A stretch of 10,840 nt of DNA from Chloroflexota bacterium (GCA_024278015.1 JAJRUC010000017.1:1-10840); one strand, 5' to 3'. Positions 1 to 7,262 are shown, numbered from the stretch's first letter. Notes: generated by a model from the sequence alone, not told the origin. Numbers and translations are program-made.

Positions 1-1871
1 AAACTGATGCGCTGATTCAGGCCCAGCAACGCCGCCACGCCATCAAACAGCCGCCCCGCGCTGGAGGTGCGCGGGCTGTTTACGCCCTTTGCCAGCATTT
101 GCTCCAGCACCTGTTTTTCGGCGGGGGAAAACGCGGCAATGGGCGGCAAATCGTCCCGTTCCAGCGCCGATTTCCCCAGCGCAACCCACAGCAGCCCCAG
201 CGCCGAGCGGCGCGGTTCGCGGATGGCAGTTTCGCCGCCGGGGAGCGGAAAGGGCAAAAAATGCGCCACCCGCTTGAAACCCGCCGCGTCTCCGCGCAAA
301 AATTCCCCGCCCCAAATGGCGCCGTCCGCGCCCAGCCCGGCGCCGTCCCACACCACGCCCAGCGCTGCGCCCTCCGCGCCGTTTTCGGCCAGACATGCCG
401 CCAAATGGGCGTGATGATGTTGCACCGCCACCGCCGGAATGTTCCGCCGGCGGGCAAACGCTTTGGCCCACTGGGTCGAAAGGTAATCGGGGTGCAGGTC
501 GTGGGCCACGGCCACCGGCGCGACATCGTATAATTGCAGAAAATCGGCGATGACCTTTTCAAAAGCCGCCAGTGATTCCGGATTGTCCAGGTTGCCGATG
601 TGCTGGCTGATGAACGCCTGGCGGCCTACCGTCAGGGTGACAGTGTTTTTGAGATGTGCGCCGACAGCCAGCACGGGGGCGGTTTTGGCGGGAAGCCGGA
701 CGGGCAAGGGGGCGTATCCCCGCGCCCGACGCAGCAATTGCGGCGCGCCGTCTACCAGTTGAACCACGCTGTCATCCACATGCCGCTCAATGGGGCGATT
801 GTGCAGCAGAAATTTGTCGGCAATGTGTCCAAGCCGCGCCGTCGCGTCGGCGTTGTCGGTGCAGATGGGTTCACTGGAACGGTTGCCGCTGGTAGCCACC
901 ACTGCCCCGCCGAATTTTTCCAGCAGCAGATGGTGCAGCGGGGTGGTGGGCAGCATCACCCCCAGCCACGGGTTTTCCGGCGCAACGGCCTTTGCCACGG
1001 GGATGTTGCGCCGTTTTTCCAGCAGCACAATCGGCGCGGCGGGGGAAGCCGGCAGGGCGGCGGCGGGCGGCGGCAGGTTGCACAGGGTTTTGACGCGCGC
1101 CAAATTCCGCACCATCACCGCGAAGGGCTTGTCCGGGCGGCCCTTTCGCGTCCGCAACCGTCCGACGGCCTCTGCATTGGCTGCATCCGCCAGCAATTGA
1201 AAGCCGCCCAGTCCTTTCAGCGCCACAATTTGCCCTGCCCGCAACGCGGCGGCGGCGGCGTCCAGCGCGGCGGTCTCGCGGGCATCGCTCCCGTTAAGCC
1301 AAATGTGCGGCCCGCAGGTGGGGCAGGCGTTGGGCTGGGCGTGAAAGCGACGGTCCAACGGGTTTTCGTATTCCGATTGGCACGCCGGGCACAGGGTAAA
1401 CGCCCGCATAGTGGTGTTGGGGCGGTCATACGGCAGGGCGCGGATGATGGAAAATCGCGGCCCGCAGTTGGTGCAGTTGGTGAACGGGTAGCCGCGTCGC
1501 CGGTTTTCGGGGTCGAAAACATCGCGGCGGCAGGCGGCGCAGGTCGCCACATCGGGCAGGATGAGCGCGGTTTTTGCGCCGGCGGCGTTGCTGTGCCGAA
1601 TCTCGAAGGCGCGATAGCCGTCGGCGGGCAGGCGGCGCGATTCCATGTTTGTGATGATGGCGAGCGGTGGTTTTTCGGCGGGCAGGCGGCGCAAAAACGC
1701 ATCGAGCGCGGGGCGTTGGCCCTCCACTTCAATGAACACGCCGCGCGCGTCGTTCAACACCCAGCCGTTCAGCCCCAGTTCGCGCGCCAGCCGGTACACA
1801 AAGGGGCGGAACCCCACGCCCTGCACCGCGCCGTGAATTTCAACGGCTAACCGCGCTGCGCCGTCAGCCAT
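1..1871 (-). CDS. hypF: Carbamoyltransferase HypF, [NiFe]-hydrogenase maturation (3' end outside window)
   Basis: HypF makes the cyanide ligands of the [NiFe] active site: it turns carbamoyl phosphate into a carbamoyl-adenylate and passes the carbamoyl group to HypE. The frame is open from 1871 to the left edge, giving 623 residues; family members are usually about 750-800, so only the C-terminal part is missing. Seen in order: an acylphosphatase domain with GAVQGVGFRP near residues 13-22; the HypF zinc-finger pairs C111/C114, C133/C136, C161/C164 and C183/C186; a YrdC-like adenylation domain from about residue 195 to 385; and a Kae1-like carbamoyltransferase domain with the metal-binding HHHAH at 485-489. 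The start is ATG at 1871, inside the end of hypB (25-base overlap). A second in-frame ATG lies 9 bases upstream at 1880, and neither has a strong ribosome binding site. No frameshift or stop is seen. Confidence 0.95.
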   Translation of the reverse strand, partial: MADGAARLAVEIHGAVQGVGFRPFVYRLARELGLNGWVLNDARGVFIEVEGQRPALDAFLRRLPAEKPPLAIITNMESRRLPADGYRAFEIRHSNAAGAKTALILPDVATCAACRRDVFDPENRRRGYPFTNCTNCGPRFSIIRALPYDRPNTTMRAFTLCPACQSEYENPLDRRFHAQPNACPTCGPHIWLNGSDARETAALDAAAAALRAGQIVALKGLGGFQLLADAANAEAVGRLRTRKGRPDKPFAVMVRNLARVKTLCNLPPPAAALPASPAAPIVLLEKRRNIPVAKAVAPENPWLGVMLPTTPLHHLLLEKFGGAVVATSGNRSSEPICTDNADATARLGHIADKFLLHNRPIERHVDDSVVQLVDGAPQLLRRARGYAPLPVRLPAKTAPVLAVGAHLKNTVTLTVGRQAFISQHIGNLDNPESLAAFEKVIADFLQLYDVAPVAVAHDLHPDYLSTQWAKAFARRRNIPAVAVQHHHAHLAACLAENGAEGAALGVVWDGAGLGADGAIWGGEFLRGDAAGFKRVAHFLPFPLPGGETAIREPRRSALGLLWVALGKSALERDDLPPIAAFSPAEKQVLEQMLAKGVNSPRTSSAGRLFDGVAALLGLNQRIS

Positions 1872-2494
1872 TGCACCCATTCCGGCACGCCCGTGCCCGT
1901 TTTGCAGGACAGCACAAACAGGTTTGCGGTGGGATTGACCATTTCCAGCCCGCGCCGAAAATAGTCTGCATCAAATTCAAACACGTCAATCATGTCGGCC
2001 TTGTTCAGCACCACTGCCCCGGCGGCGGCGAACATACCCGGATATTTGTACGGCTTGTCGTGCCCTTCCGGCACGCCGGCCACTACCACGTTCATATCGC
2101 TGCCGAGCGCAAAGTTGGCCGGGCAAACCAGATTACCCACATTTTCGATGAACAGCAAGTCGATTTCAGCCAACGGCAGGTGTTTCAGGGCGTTGCCGAC
2201 CATCGGCGCGTCAAGGTGGCAATTGCCGCCGGTATTAATCTGGATGACGGGGATCCCTTTGGCGGCGATTTTGTCGGCGTCAATGCTGGAGGCCAGATCG
2301 CCTTCAATCACGCCGGGGCGCAGGCCGGCGGGCAGCCGGTCGGCGGTGGCCAGGATGAGGCTGGTTTTGCCCGCCCCCGGCGAGGCCATGATGTTCAGCC
2401 CGAAAATGCCGTGCCGGCGCAACAGGGCGCGATTTTCTTCCGCCAGCGATTCGTTGGCTGCCAAAATGTGTTTGACCACCGGCAGTTGGGTCAC
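1847..2494 (-). CDS. hypB: Hydrogenase nickel incorporation GTPase HypB
   Basis: HypB is the SIMIBI-class GTPase that, with HypA, delivers nickel to the hydrogenase large-subunit precursor in the cytoplasm. I choose GTG at 2494 (215 aa). It overlaps the TGA of hypA as GTGA and has GAGGTGG a few bases upstream, and the protein then begins at the usual conserved VVKHILAANE region. Visible: P-loop SPGAGKTS (38-45); the metal-binding pair C92-H93 in NTGGNCH; C124 in ENVGNLVCP, which completes the G-domain nickel/zinc site; the guanine motif NKAD (164-167); and a late CKTG (197-200). The N-terminus has neither the His-rich stretch nor the CxxCGC high-affinity nickel site found in some homologues, so it is a minimal HypB without nickel storage. 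An in-frame ATG at 2572 would add 26 residues, but these are simply hypA read in another frame. Confidence 0.95.
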   Translation of the reverse strand: MTQLPVVKHILAANESLAEENRALLRRHGIFGLNIMASPGAGKTSLILATADRLPAGLRPGVIEGDLASSIDADKIAAKGIPVIQINTGGNCHLDAPMVGNALKHLPLAEIDLLFIENVGNLVCPANFALGSDMNVVVAGVPEGHDKPYKYPGMFAAAGAVVLNKADMIDVFEFDADYFRRGLEMVNPTANLFVLSCKTGTGVPEWVQWLTAQRG

Positions 2495-2838
2495 GGTTCC
2501 ACCTCGATACTTTCGATAAAAAATTTCTGACCGCCGGAAACGCGCACGGTCAGGTTTTTGCATTGGGGACATTGCGGCGATAGCGGCGGCTGCGCCTCAA
2601 ATTCGTGCTTGCACGTTAAACACCGGGCGATGGCCTTTTCGCGCTGAAAGTGCAGGGTTGCCCCGGCGGCTATCGTTTCCCGGCTGAGAATATCGAAATA
2701 AAATTGCACTGAATCATCCACAATGCTGCTTAAATTGCCGATGACCAGAAAAATATCGGTGATGCGCTCGGCGCGGTGCCGGCGGGCGGTTTCCAGCGCC
2801 GCCGAGAGGATGCCTTGCGTAACCGGCAGTTCGTGCAT
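2491..2838 (-). CDS. hypA: Hydrogenase nickel metallochaperone HypA
   Basis: HypA binds nickel at its N-terminus and works with HypB to insert it into the large subunit. The protein is 115 aa, the usual family length. It starts MHELPV, with the nickel ligand His2 and the adjacent Glu3, and carries a structural zinc site made of two CxxC pairs, C73/C76 and C90/C93. The ATG at 2838 lies one base after the TAG stop of the protease gene. AGAGGT about 4 bases upstream serves as ribosome binding site. Its 3' end overlaps the hypB start by 4 bases and also supplies the hypB ribosome binding site, so hypA and hypB are likely translationally coupled. Confidence 0.95.
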   Translation of the reverse strand: MHELPVTQGILSAALETARRHRAERITDIFLVIGNLSSIVDDSVQFYFDILSRETIAAGATLHFQREKAIARCLTCKHEFEAQPPLSPQCPQCKNLTVRVSGGQKFFIESIEVEP

Positions 2839-2839
2839 G

Positions 2840-3376
2840 CTACCTCTGCGACAGGGGCCGGGGGCCGGCGGTGATTGGCCGGCGTTCTTCTTCTTTTTGG
2901 GCGCAACAGGCGTACCCCCATGCGGCCAGTTGTTTCAAGGCCAGTTGGGCCAACGGCTCCACCTGAGCATCCACTGCCGGCGACATATCCAGTCCAACGC
3001 TCAACCAGTCCGGCTCAACGCCGAAAATTACAATTTGCGGGGGGGCGTAGCCCTTTAACTGGGCGGTTGCCAGCAAATCCTGCACGCCAACCTGGTGCGG
3101 CGAAATCTTCATTTGCAAAAATGAAGGCACATCGTTGCCGGATAATATGGTGAGGCTGCCCGCCGGTTTACTGGCGTGGACGGCATCCAGGATGATGAGG
3201 TGATGCAAGCCGGCCAGATAGTGCAGCAGGTCAAGGCCCATCGTGCCGCCGTCCAGAAATTGCACCGCCGGCGGGGCGATGAAATGCTGTTGCAGCCATT
3301 CCACCGCCCGCACCCCGATGCCTTCATCCTGAATCAGAATATTGCCCACGCCCAAAACCAGTGCGTGATGACTCAT
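2840..3376 (-). CDS. hyaD: [NiFe]-hydrogenase maturation endopeptidase (HyaD/HybD family)
   Basis: This nickel-dependent endopeptidase checks that the active site is loaded and then removes the C-terminal extension of the large subunit so that it can fold. The 178-aa protein shows the family motif LGVGNILIQDEGIGV near its N-terminus. The three nickel-sensing residues known from E. coli HybD align to E18 (QDEGIGV), D64 (LIILDAV) and H94 (ISPHQVG). DGGTMGLDLL at 42-51 is also typical. The last 20 or so residues are charged and rich in Arg and Pro, and look dispensable. The ATG at 3376 overlaps the stop of the cytochrome b gene as ATGA. The expected substrate is the large subunit encoded two genes upstream, which keeps a 15-residue tail after its DPCxxCxxH motif. 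The symbol follows the E. coli hyaABCD order, which this operon matches. Confidence 0.92.
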   Translation of the reverse strand: MSHHALVLGVGNILIQDEGIGVRAVEWLQQHFIAPPAVQFLDGGTMGLDLLHYLAGLHHLIILDAVHASKPAGSLTILSGNDVPSFLQMKISPHQVGVQDLLATAQLKGYAPPQIVIFGVEPDWLSVGLDMSPAVDAQVEPLAQLALKQLAAWGYACCAQKEEERRPITAGPRPLSQR

Positions 3377-4086
3377 TCGGCTTTATCTTTGCGATGCTTG
3401 TCAGGAATGATGAACTTCCAGCCGGAAAAGATGCTGCTCAACAGCCCGTTGGCTTCTTCCACATCTACCAAAAACGCGCTGTAAACGTGTTGCAGCGCAA
3501 AGGCAATCAGAAACCACATAATCAAATGGTGAATTAGCCGTAGATGTTGCAAACTGACGATATTGAACACCCAATGGGTGAGCGTCCACCAAAAACTGCC
3601 CGGTTCTACCGTGCCGTACAGCGCCCCGCCGGTGAAAATTTGCAGGAAATACAGCAAGACAATCAAGGCGTAGGTGAAGCCCGCCAGGGCGTTGTGGCCC
3701 AGTATGACCGGCGGCTCCCGGCGCAGGAAGGTATAATATTGCAAGGCATGTTTGAGTTTTCCGCGCCCTTCCGGGGTGATAAACGGGATGAGCGCACGCC
3801 AACTGGCCCACTGGTTGCCGCCGATGAAGCCCCAATAGGTGCGCAGGGCGATGCTGCCGATGAAAATGTACGCCGCCGTAAAATGAACAAAGCGAATTGT
3901 ACCCATAAAATATGCGCCGAACCATTCGCGCGGGCTGGCAGACACATACGGGTTGCCGATGTAATAGCCGGTAAACGACAGCACAACAATTGCCAGCACG
4001 TTTATCCAGTGCGTCAGCCGCACCGGAATTTCCCACACATAGATGCGTCCGGTTTGCCCGGTGATGGTTTTTCCTGAAACAGCCAT
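3373..4086 (-). CDS. hyaC: Ni/Fe-hydrogenase b-type cytochrome subunit (HyaC family)
   Basis: This integral-membrane dihaem cytochrome b anchors the hydrogenase and passes electrons from the small subunit to the quinone pool. The protein is 237 aa with four hydrophobic segments, at roughly residues 26-44, 66-86, 133-153 and 184-205. Candidate haem-ligand histidines lie in or at the ends of these segments: H26 (LTHWIN), H68 (RFVHFT), H186/H187 (LIHHLIMW) and H200 (LQHVY). The family signature RIYVWEIPVRLTHW near the N-terminus is clear. A strong ribosome binding site, GGGGAGG, stands about 6 bases before the ATG, inside the 12-base gap after the large-subunit stop. No Isp1/Isp2-type partner (HdrD-like) is seen, so quinone reduction is probably through this subunit. 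Confidence 0.93.
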   Translation of the reverse strand: MAVSGKTITGQTGRIYVWEIPVRLTHWINVLAIVVLSFTGYYIGNPYVSASPREWFGAYFMGTIRFVHFTAAYIFIGSIALRTYWGFIGGNQWASWRALIPFITPEGRGKLKHALQYYTFLRREPPVILGHNALAGFTYALIVLLYFLQIFTGGALYGTVEPGSFWWTLTHWVFNIVSLQHLRLIHHLIMWFLIAFALQHVYSAFLVDVEEANGLLSSIFSGWKFIIPDKHRKDKAE

Positions 4087-4098
4087 TTTTTCCTCCCC

Positions 4099-5409
4099 TT
4101 AACTGACTTTTACGGAGATAATTTCTTCTCCGGTGGCGTCAACAATATGCGCGGCGCACGCCATGCAGGGGTCGAAGGAATGGATGGTCCGCAGGATTTC
4201 CAATGGCTGTTCCGGGTCGGCGACGGGGGTGCCAACCAGCGCGGCTTCATACGCGCCCGGATTGCCGTCGTCATCGCGCGGGCCGGCGTTCCATGTGCTG
4301 GGCACAACGGTCTGATAATGTTTGATGGCCCCGTTTTCAATAGTGACCCATTGGCCCAGCCCGCCGCGCGGGGCTTCCATCCAGCCGAATCCGCGTGCGG
4401 TTTGCGGCCATGTAGAGGGTTCCCAGCGTTCTCCGTTGTGGATGCGCAGGTCGCCCCGCGCCAAATTTGCTTTCAGGTCGGCCATCCAGTCAAGGCACGC
4501 TTCGGCGATGACCAGCGTTTCAATGCCCCGCGCCGCCGTTCTGCCCAACGTAGAGAAGAGCGCTTCCGGCCCCACGCCGAGCTTGCCCAGCACCATGTCT
4601 ACCAGTTCCTTCACCCGCTTGTGGCTGGGGGCGCCGGGGCTGGCATACGCCACCAGCATCCGCGCCAACGGCCCCACTTCCACGGCGTGGCCGTCGTAGC
4701 GCGGCGATTTGAGCCAGCTGTATTTGTTGTCGGTTTCCAGAAAATCGTAGGGCGGGGGGGGGCCGGTGAAGTTCGGTTTGGTTTCGCCGTCCCACGGGTG
4801 CAGGGCCTGGCCGTCGCCGCCGCTGTACTCATACCACGAATGGGTAACAAATTCGCTCACTTTTTCATGTTCCAGCGGGTACACCTGCGACAGGTCGCGG
4901 TTCAAAATTAATCCGCGCGGCAGGAAGAGTGAGCCGGGATTAACGCTGGTGTCTTTGGTGTTCAGCGGAAATTCGCCGTAGGCCATAAAATTGCCCAGCC
5001 CTTCGCCCACCGAGGCCCAGTCTTTGTAGAAGGAGGCCACCGCCAGCAGGTCGGGGATGTACACTTTTTCTACAAAGGCTTTGGCTTTTTTGAACAGCCC
5101 GTCCAGCACGGCCAGCCGTTCCGCGTTAATGGCTGCCGGGCTGTTCGGGTCTACTGCGAGGGCCATGCCCCCCACCAGAAATGTTTGGGGATGCGGGTTT
5201 TTGCCGCCCAAAATGGCGTGGATGCGGATGATTTCGCGTTGCCAGTCCAGCGCTTCCAGATAATGGGCCACGGCCATTAAATTGGCTTCCGGGGGAAGTT
5301 TGTAGGCCGGATGCCCCCAATAGGCGTTACTGAACGGCCCCAACTGCCCGGCTTCCACAAATGCCGTCAGCCTGGCCTTTACGCCGGCAAAGTAACTTAC
5401 ACCGGCCAT
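4099..5409 (-). CDS. hyaB: [NiFe]-hydrogenase large subunit, C-terminal part (downstream of an in-frame stop)
   Basis: This is the larger part of the catalytic large subunit, from just after an in-frame TAA to the natural end. The open frame begins right after 5419; the first ATG, at 5409, gives 436 aa, but there is no ribosome binding site before it, and GAC TGG CCG between stop and ATG still encode conserved residues. Conserved blocks are intact: NAYWGHPAYKLPPEANLM (28-45), HAILGGKNPHP (64-74), SPRYDGHAVEVGPLARML (235-252), STWNAGPRD (371-379), and the C-terminal active-site motif DPCMACAAH (413-421). C415 and C418 would bind Ni and Fe. A 15-residue tail after H421 is the expected target of the maturation protease. 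The N-terminal active-site cysteines are in the neighbouring fragment, so this part alone cannot be active. Confidence 0.85.
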   Translation of the reverse strand: MAGVSYFAGVKARLTAFVEAGQLGPFSNAYWGHPAYKLPPEANLMAVAHYLEALDWQREIIRIHAILGGKNPHPQTFLVGGMALAVDPNSPAAINAERLAVLDGLFKKAKAFVEKVYIPDLLAVASFYKDWASVGEGLGNFMAYGEFPLNTKDTSVNPGSLFLPRGLILNRDLSQVYPLEHEKVSEFVTHSWYEYSGGDGQALHPWDGETKPNFTGPPPPYDFLETDNKYSWLKSPRYDGHAVEVGPLARMLVAYASPGAPSHKRVKELVDMVLGKLGVGPEALFSTLGRTAARGIETLVIAEACLDWMADLKANLARGDLRIHNGERWEPSTWPQTARGFGWMEAPRGGLGQWVTIENGAIKHYQTVVPSTWNAGPRDDDGNPGAYEAALVGTPVADPEQPLEILRTIHSFDPCMACAAHIVDATGEEIISVKVS

Positions 5410-5418
5410 CGGCCAGTC

Positions 5419-5421
5419 TTA
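5419..5421 (-). other. In-frame TAA inside the hydrogenase large-subunit gene
   Basis: The codons on the minus strand read GCG CAA TCC ATT TAA GAC TGG CCG ATG GCC. The frame is the same before and after the stop, and homology continues across it, so this is a nonsense codon and not a frameshift. TAA also ends the C-terminal part of this gene, the sortase gene and the sigma factor gene, so a genome-wide reassignment of TAA is unlikely. Confidence 0.9.
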
Positions 5422-5829
5422 AATGGATTGCGCCAGCTTGGCGGTGGCGGCGGGGTCGGCGCTGAGGGCGCTGACCACATCTACCCAATCCAGGGCGTGC
5501 AGATGATAAAAATGGATGGTGTGGTCTTGCACATACTGCGAGCCTTCAATTAAATTGCGGATGATGATAGCGTTCAGCGGCACTTCAATGCCGAGCGCGT
5601 TTTCCACGGCGCGGATGGAGGCCATGCTGTGGACGGTGGTACACACCCCGCAGATGCGTTGGGTAAAATACCACGCATCGCGGGGGTCACGGCCCTGCAA
5701 AATCAGTTCAATGCCGCGCCACATCGTGCTGGAACTCCAGGCCTGCGATACTTTGCCGTCTGCCACTTCCGCTTCAATACGGAGATGGCCTTCGATACGG
5801 GTTATGGGGTCAACGACGATTTTGGTCAT
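5419..5829 (-). CDS. hyaB: [NiFe]-hydrogenase large subunit, N-terminal part (ends at an in-frame TAA)
   Basis: This is the N-terminal 136 residues of the catalytic large subunit, in the same reading frame as the C-terminal part that follows. VVDPITRIEGHLR (5-17) and the first active-site motif RICGVC (58-63, with C60 and C63) are intact. So are GRDPRDAW (47-53) and the conserved HFYHLHALDW block (106-115). The ATG at 5829 overlaps the small-subunit stop as ATGA, with GAGGAGG upstream. Translation should stop at TAA 5419-5421, within the conserved segment LAQSI-stop-DWP. Homologues such as E. coli HyaB (LAQSLSSWP) have Ser at this place, so one TCA-to-TAA change would explain it. Together the two parts give about 576 residues, the normal size for the family. 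Confidence 0.85.
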   Translation of the reverse strand: MTKIVVDPITRIEGHLRIEAEVADGKVSQAWSSSTMWRGIELILQGRDPRDAWYFTQRICGVCTTVHSMASIRAVENALGIEVPLNAIIIRNLIEGSQYVQDHTIHFYHLHALDWVDVVSALSADPAATAKLAQSI

Positions 5830-6941
5830 GATGCGTCCTCCTCATCTACGATGATTTGCGATTTTTGCAGCGGTTGCACTTTGGCGCGAACAGCCGAGGC
5901 GACGCCGTGCAGCGCAAACGCCCCGCCGACGGTGGCGGCCACGCCCAGCCCGATTTTATCGGCGGTGGCTTCTATCCCGAATCCGGGCACTTTGGGCAAG
6001 CGGCGGTAGATGGGGGTCATCGTATCCCAGAAATTCGGTTCAGAGCAGCCCACGCAGCCATGACCGGCGTGAATCGGCCAACTGGTTTCTTCGTTCCAGC
6101 GCACCAGGGCGCAATTGTGATACGTGGCCGGGCCTTTGCAGCCCATTTTGTACAGACACCAGCCCGCCCGGTGGCCGCCGTCGCCCCATTCTTCTACAAA
6201 TTGCCCTGCGTCAAAGTGGGGCCGGCGTTCGCAATCGTTGTGGATTTTTGAGCCGTAGGCGAAGAAGGGTCGCCCAAACTGGTCGGTGGGGGGCAGTTCG
6301 CCGAAGGTGAGGTAATGCACTATCGTGGCGGTCAGGTTGACCACGTTCATGGGGCAGCCGGGCAAATTGATGACCGTAATGCCCGGTACGGCGTCGGTCA
6401 CGCCCACCGCGCCGGTGGGGTTGGGGGCGGCGGCGGGCAGGCCGCAATACGCGGAACACGTGCCGCAGGTGATGGTCGCCAGCGCGTTGCCGCAAATTTC
6501 TTGCGCAATATCAAGCGCCGTGCGCCCGCCGATGGTGCAGTATATGCCGCCGTCTTTGGTGGGGATAGAGCCTTCCACCACCACCAGATAGCTGCCCTTT
6601 TCAGCAGTGGCCTGTTTCAGCGCGGCCTCGGCTTGATGCCCGGCAGCGGCCATGATGGTTTCATGGTAATCCACCGACAGCACATCAAGTATGATTTCGG
6701 CGGCGGTGGGACTGCTCGCCCGCAGCAGCGATTCGGTATTACCCGCGCAGTCCTGAAATTCCAGCCACACCAGCACCGGCTTTTTGGCCGCGCTGACTGC
6801 CGCCGCAACCCGCTCGGTATAGTGCGCCGGCAGCGCCAGCGCCGCCGTCATTGCTCCGCAGAACTTCATAAAACTGCGGCGTGAGATACCCTTGCGCGTC
6901 AAAATCTCGCCCAGGGTGTGGTCAAGTGGTGTTTTGCACAT
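5826..6941 (-). CDS. hyaA: [NiFe]-hydrogenase small subunit with Tat signal
   Basis: The small subunit carries three Fe-S clusters that lead electrons away from the active site, and its Tat signal exports the folded dimer. I choose ATG at 6941 (371 aa), with GGGAGGG 7 bases upstream; an ATG 48 bases further up has no such support. Seen: twin-arginine motif SRRSFMKF (20-27) and hydrophobic stretch to about 50. Expected distal-cluster ligands are H234, C237, C262 and C268; medial-cluster ligands are C277, C296 and C299, with P289 favouring a [3Fe-4S] form. A hydrophobic C-terminal segment (about 329-350) is the membrane anchor. The proximal cluster is odd: the usual CxxC reads C65-A-G-N68, so one ligand is Asn. 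The other two expected ligands, C162 and C196, are present, and C159 and C166 are additional cysteines near C162. The subgroup cannot be fixed by eye. Confidence 0.94.
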   Translation of the reverse strand: MCKTPLDHTLGEILTRKGISRRSFMKFCGAMTAALALPAHYTERVAAAVSAAKKPVLVWLEFQDCAGNTESLLRASSPTAAEIILDVLSVDYHETIMAAAGHQAEAALKQATAEKGSYLVVVEGSIPTKDGGIYCTIGGRTALDIAQEICGNALATITCGTCSAYCGLPAAAPNPTGAVGVTDAVPGITVINLPGCPMNVVNLTATIVHYLTFGELPPTDQFGRPFFAYGSKIHNDCERRPHFDAGQFVEEWGDGGHRAGWCLYKMGCKGPATYHNCALVRWNEETSWPIHAGHGCVGCSEPNFWDTMTPIYRRLPKVPGFGIEATADKIGLGVAATVGGAFALHGVASAVRAKVQPLQKSQIIVDEEDAS

Positions 6942-7036
6942 AATATTTCCCTCCCGGAAAGCTGAAAAGACTGCCATACCGTCAGACACAGAAAAAACAC
7001 AACGGAGAACTGCTATCCGCTGCTGATGCAGGCTAT

Positions 7037-7071
7037 TCTGTTACAATGAACCAATACTCAGTCAAGTATTG
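7037..7071 (-). promoter_or_regulatory. Possible hydrogenase operon promoter with overlapping dyad operator
   Basis: On the minus strand TTGACT (7065-7060) is a good -35 box, about 120 bases before the small-subunit ATG. A -10 box is weak: TAACAG at 16 bases spacing, or CAGAAT at 19. The -35 lies inside a perfect dyad, CAATACT-N6-AGTATTG (7052-7071). The placement suggests an operator where a repressor would block the polymerase. The arms and the central TTGACT loosely resemble sites of Rrf2/IscR-type regulators, but this is only a resemblance. Confidence 0.4.
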
Positions 7072-7112
7072 CAAGATGGTTTTTACGGGTAAATTTGCCG
7101 GTTTGTCTGTAA

Positions 7113-7132
7113 GGGCACGATGCATCGTACCC
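7113..7132. repeat. Imperfect palindrome 1 of the intergenic cluster
   Basis: A 12-base perfect palindrome, ACGATGCATCGT (7117-7128), is extended on both sides by GGG/CCC with one C/A mismatch. It starts a run of palindromes that continues to 7362. Confidence 0.7.
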
Positions 7133-7151
7133 CTGCAACCGTTTCCCGCAA

Positions 7152-7171
7152 GGGCGGTTTGCAAACCGCCC
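7152..7171. repeat. Perfect 20-base palindrome
   Basis: GGGCGGTTTGCAAACCGCCC reads the same on both strands. With no loop it is better suited to cruciform DNA or to being a protein site or repeat unit than to forming an RNA hairpin. It stands 19 bases after palindrome 1. Confidence 0.8.
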
Positions 7172-7218
7172 CCGCCCATCAAAGCGCACTCAACGGGTAC
7201 TGGATGGAACTTTTGAAA

Positions 7219-7259
7219 ATCGGCATGAGCCGTACTGTTTTCCCCGGATTTATGCCGAT
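7219..7259. repeat. Inverted repeat ATCGGCAT ... ATGCCGAT
   Basis: Two 8-base arms (7219-7226 and 7252-7259) match perfectly around a 25-base loop. It is the third member of the palindrome series. Confidence 0.55.
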
Positions 7260-7262
7260 GTC

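Noticed and set aside
600..1850. A 416-residue open frame on the plus strand opposite hypF
   Set aside because: It lies antisense to the hypF frame, which has clear domains and motifs. The plus-strand translation is Gly/Gln/Arg-rich without recognisable domains, a normal shadow in GC-rich DNA.
1..1871. hypF as a frameshifted pseudogene, because no minus-strand frame bounded by both start and stop is seen here
   Set aside because: Reading codon by codon from 1871 to the window edge gives one continuous HypF without a stop; the gene simply runs off the edge.
2495..2572. A longer HypB starting at ATG 2572
   Set aside because: The extra 26 residues overlap hypA coding sequence and have no conserved HypB features; GTG 2494 has the ribosome binding site and the typical overlap with the hypA stop.
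4147..4911. A 254-residue plus-strand open frame opposite the large subunit
   Set aside because: Antisense shadow of a strongly conserved gene, without domains of its own.
5419..5421. The internal stop as selenocysteine, or as a genome-wide reassigned stop codon
   Set aside because: Selenocysteine uses TGA, not TAA, and the position is not an active-site Cys. TAA also ends the large subunit, sortase and sigma genes in this window, so it is a normal stop here.
6942..6989. A longer hydrogenase small subunit starting at ATG 6989
   Set aside because: The added 16 residues precede a well-placed GGGAGGG and ATG at 6941; Tat signals of this family start near the shorter form.
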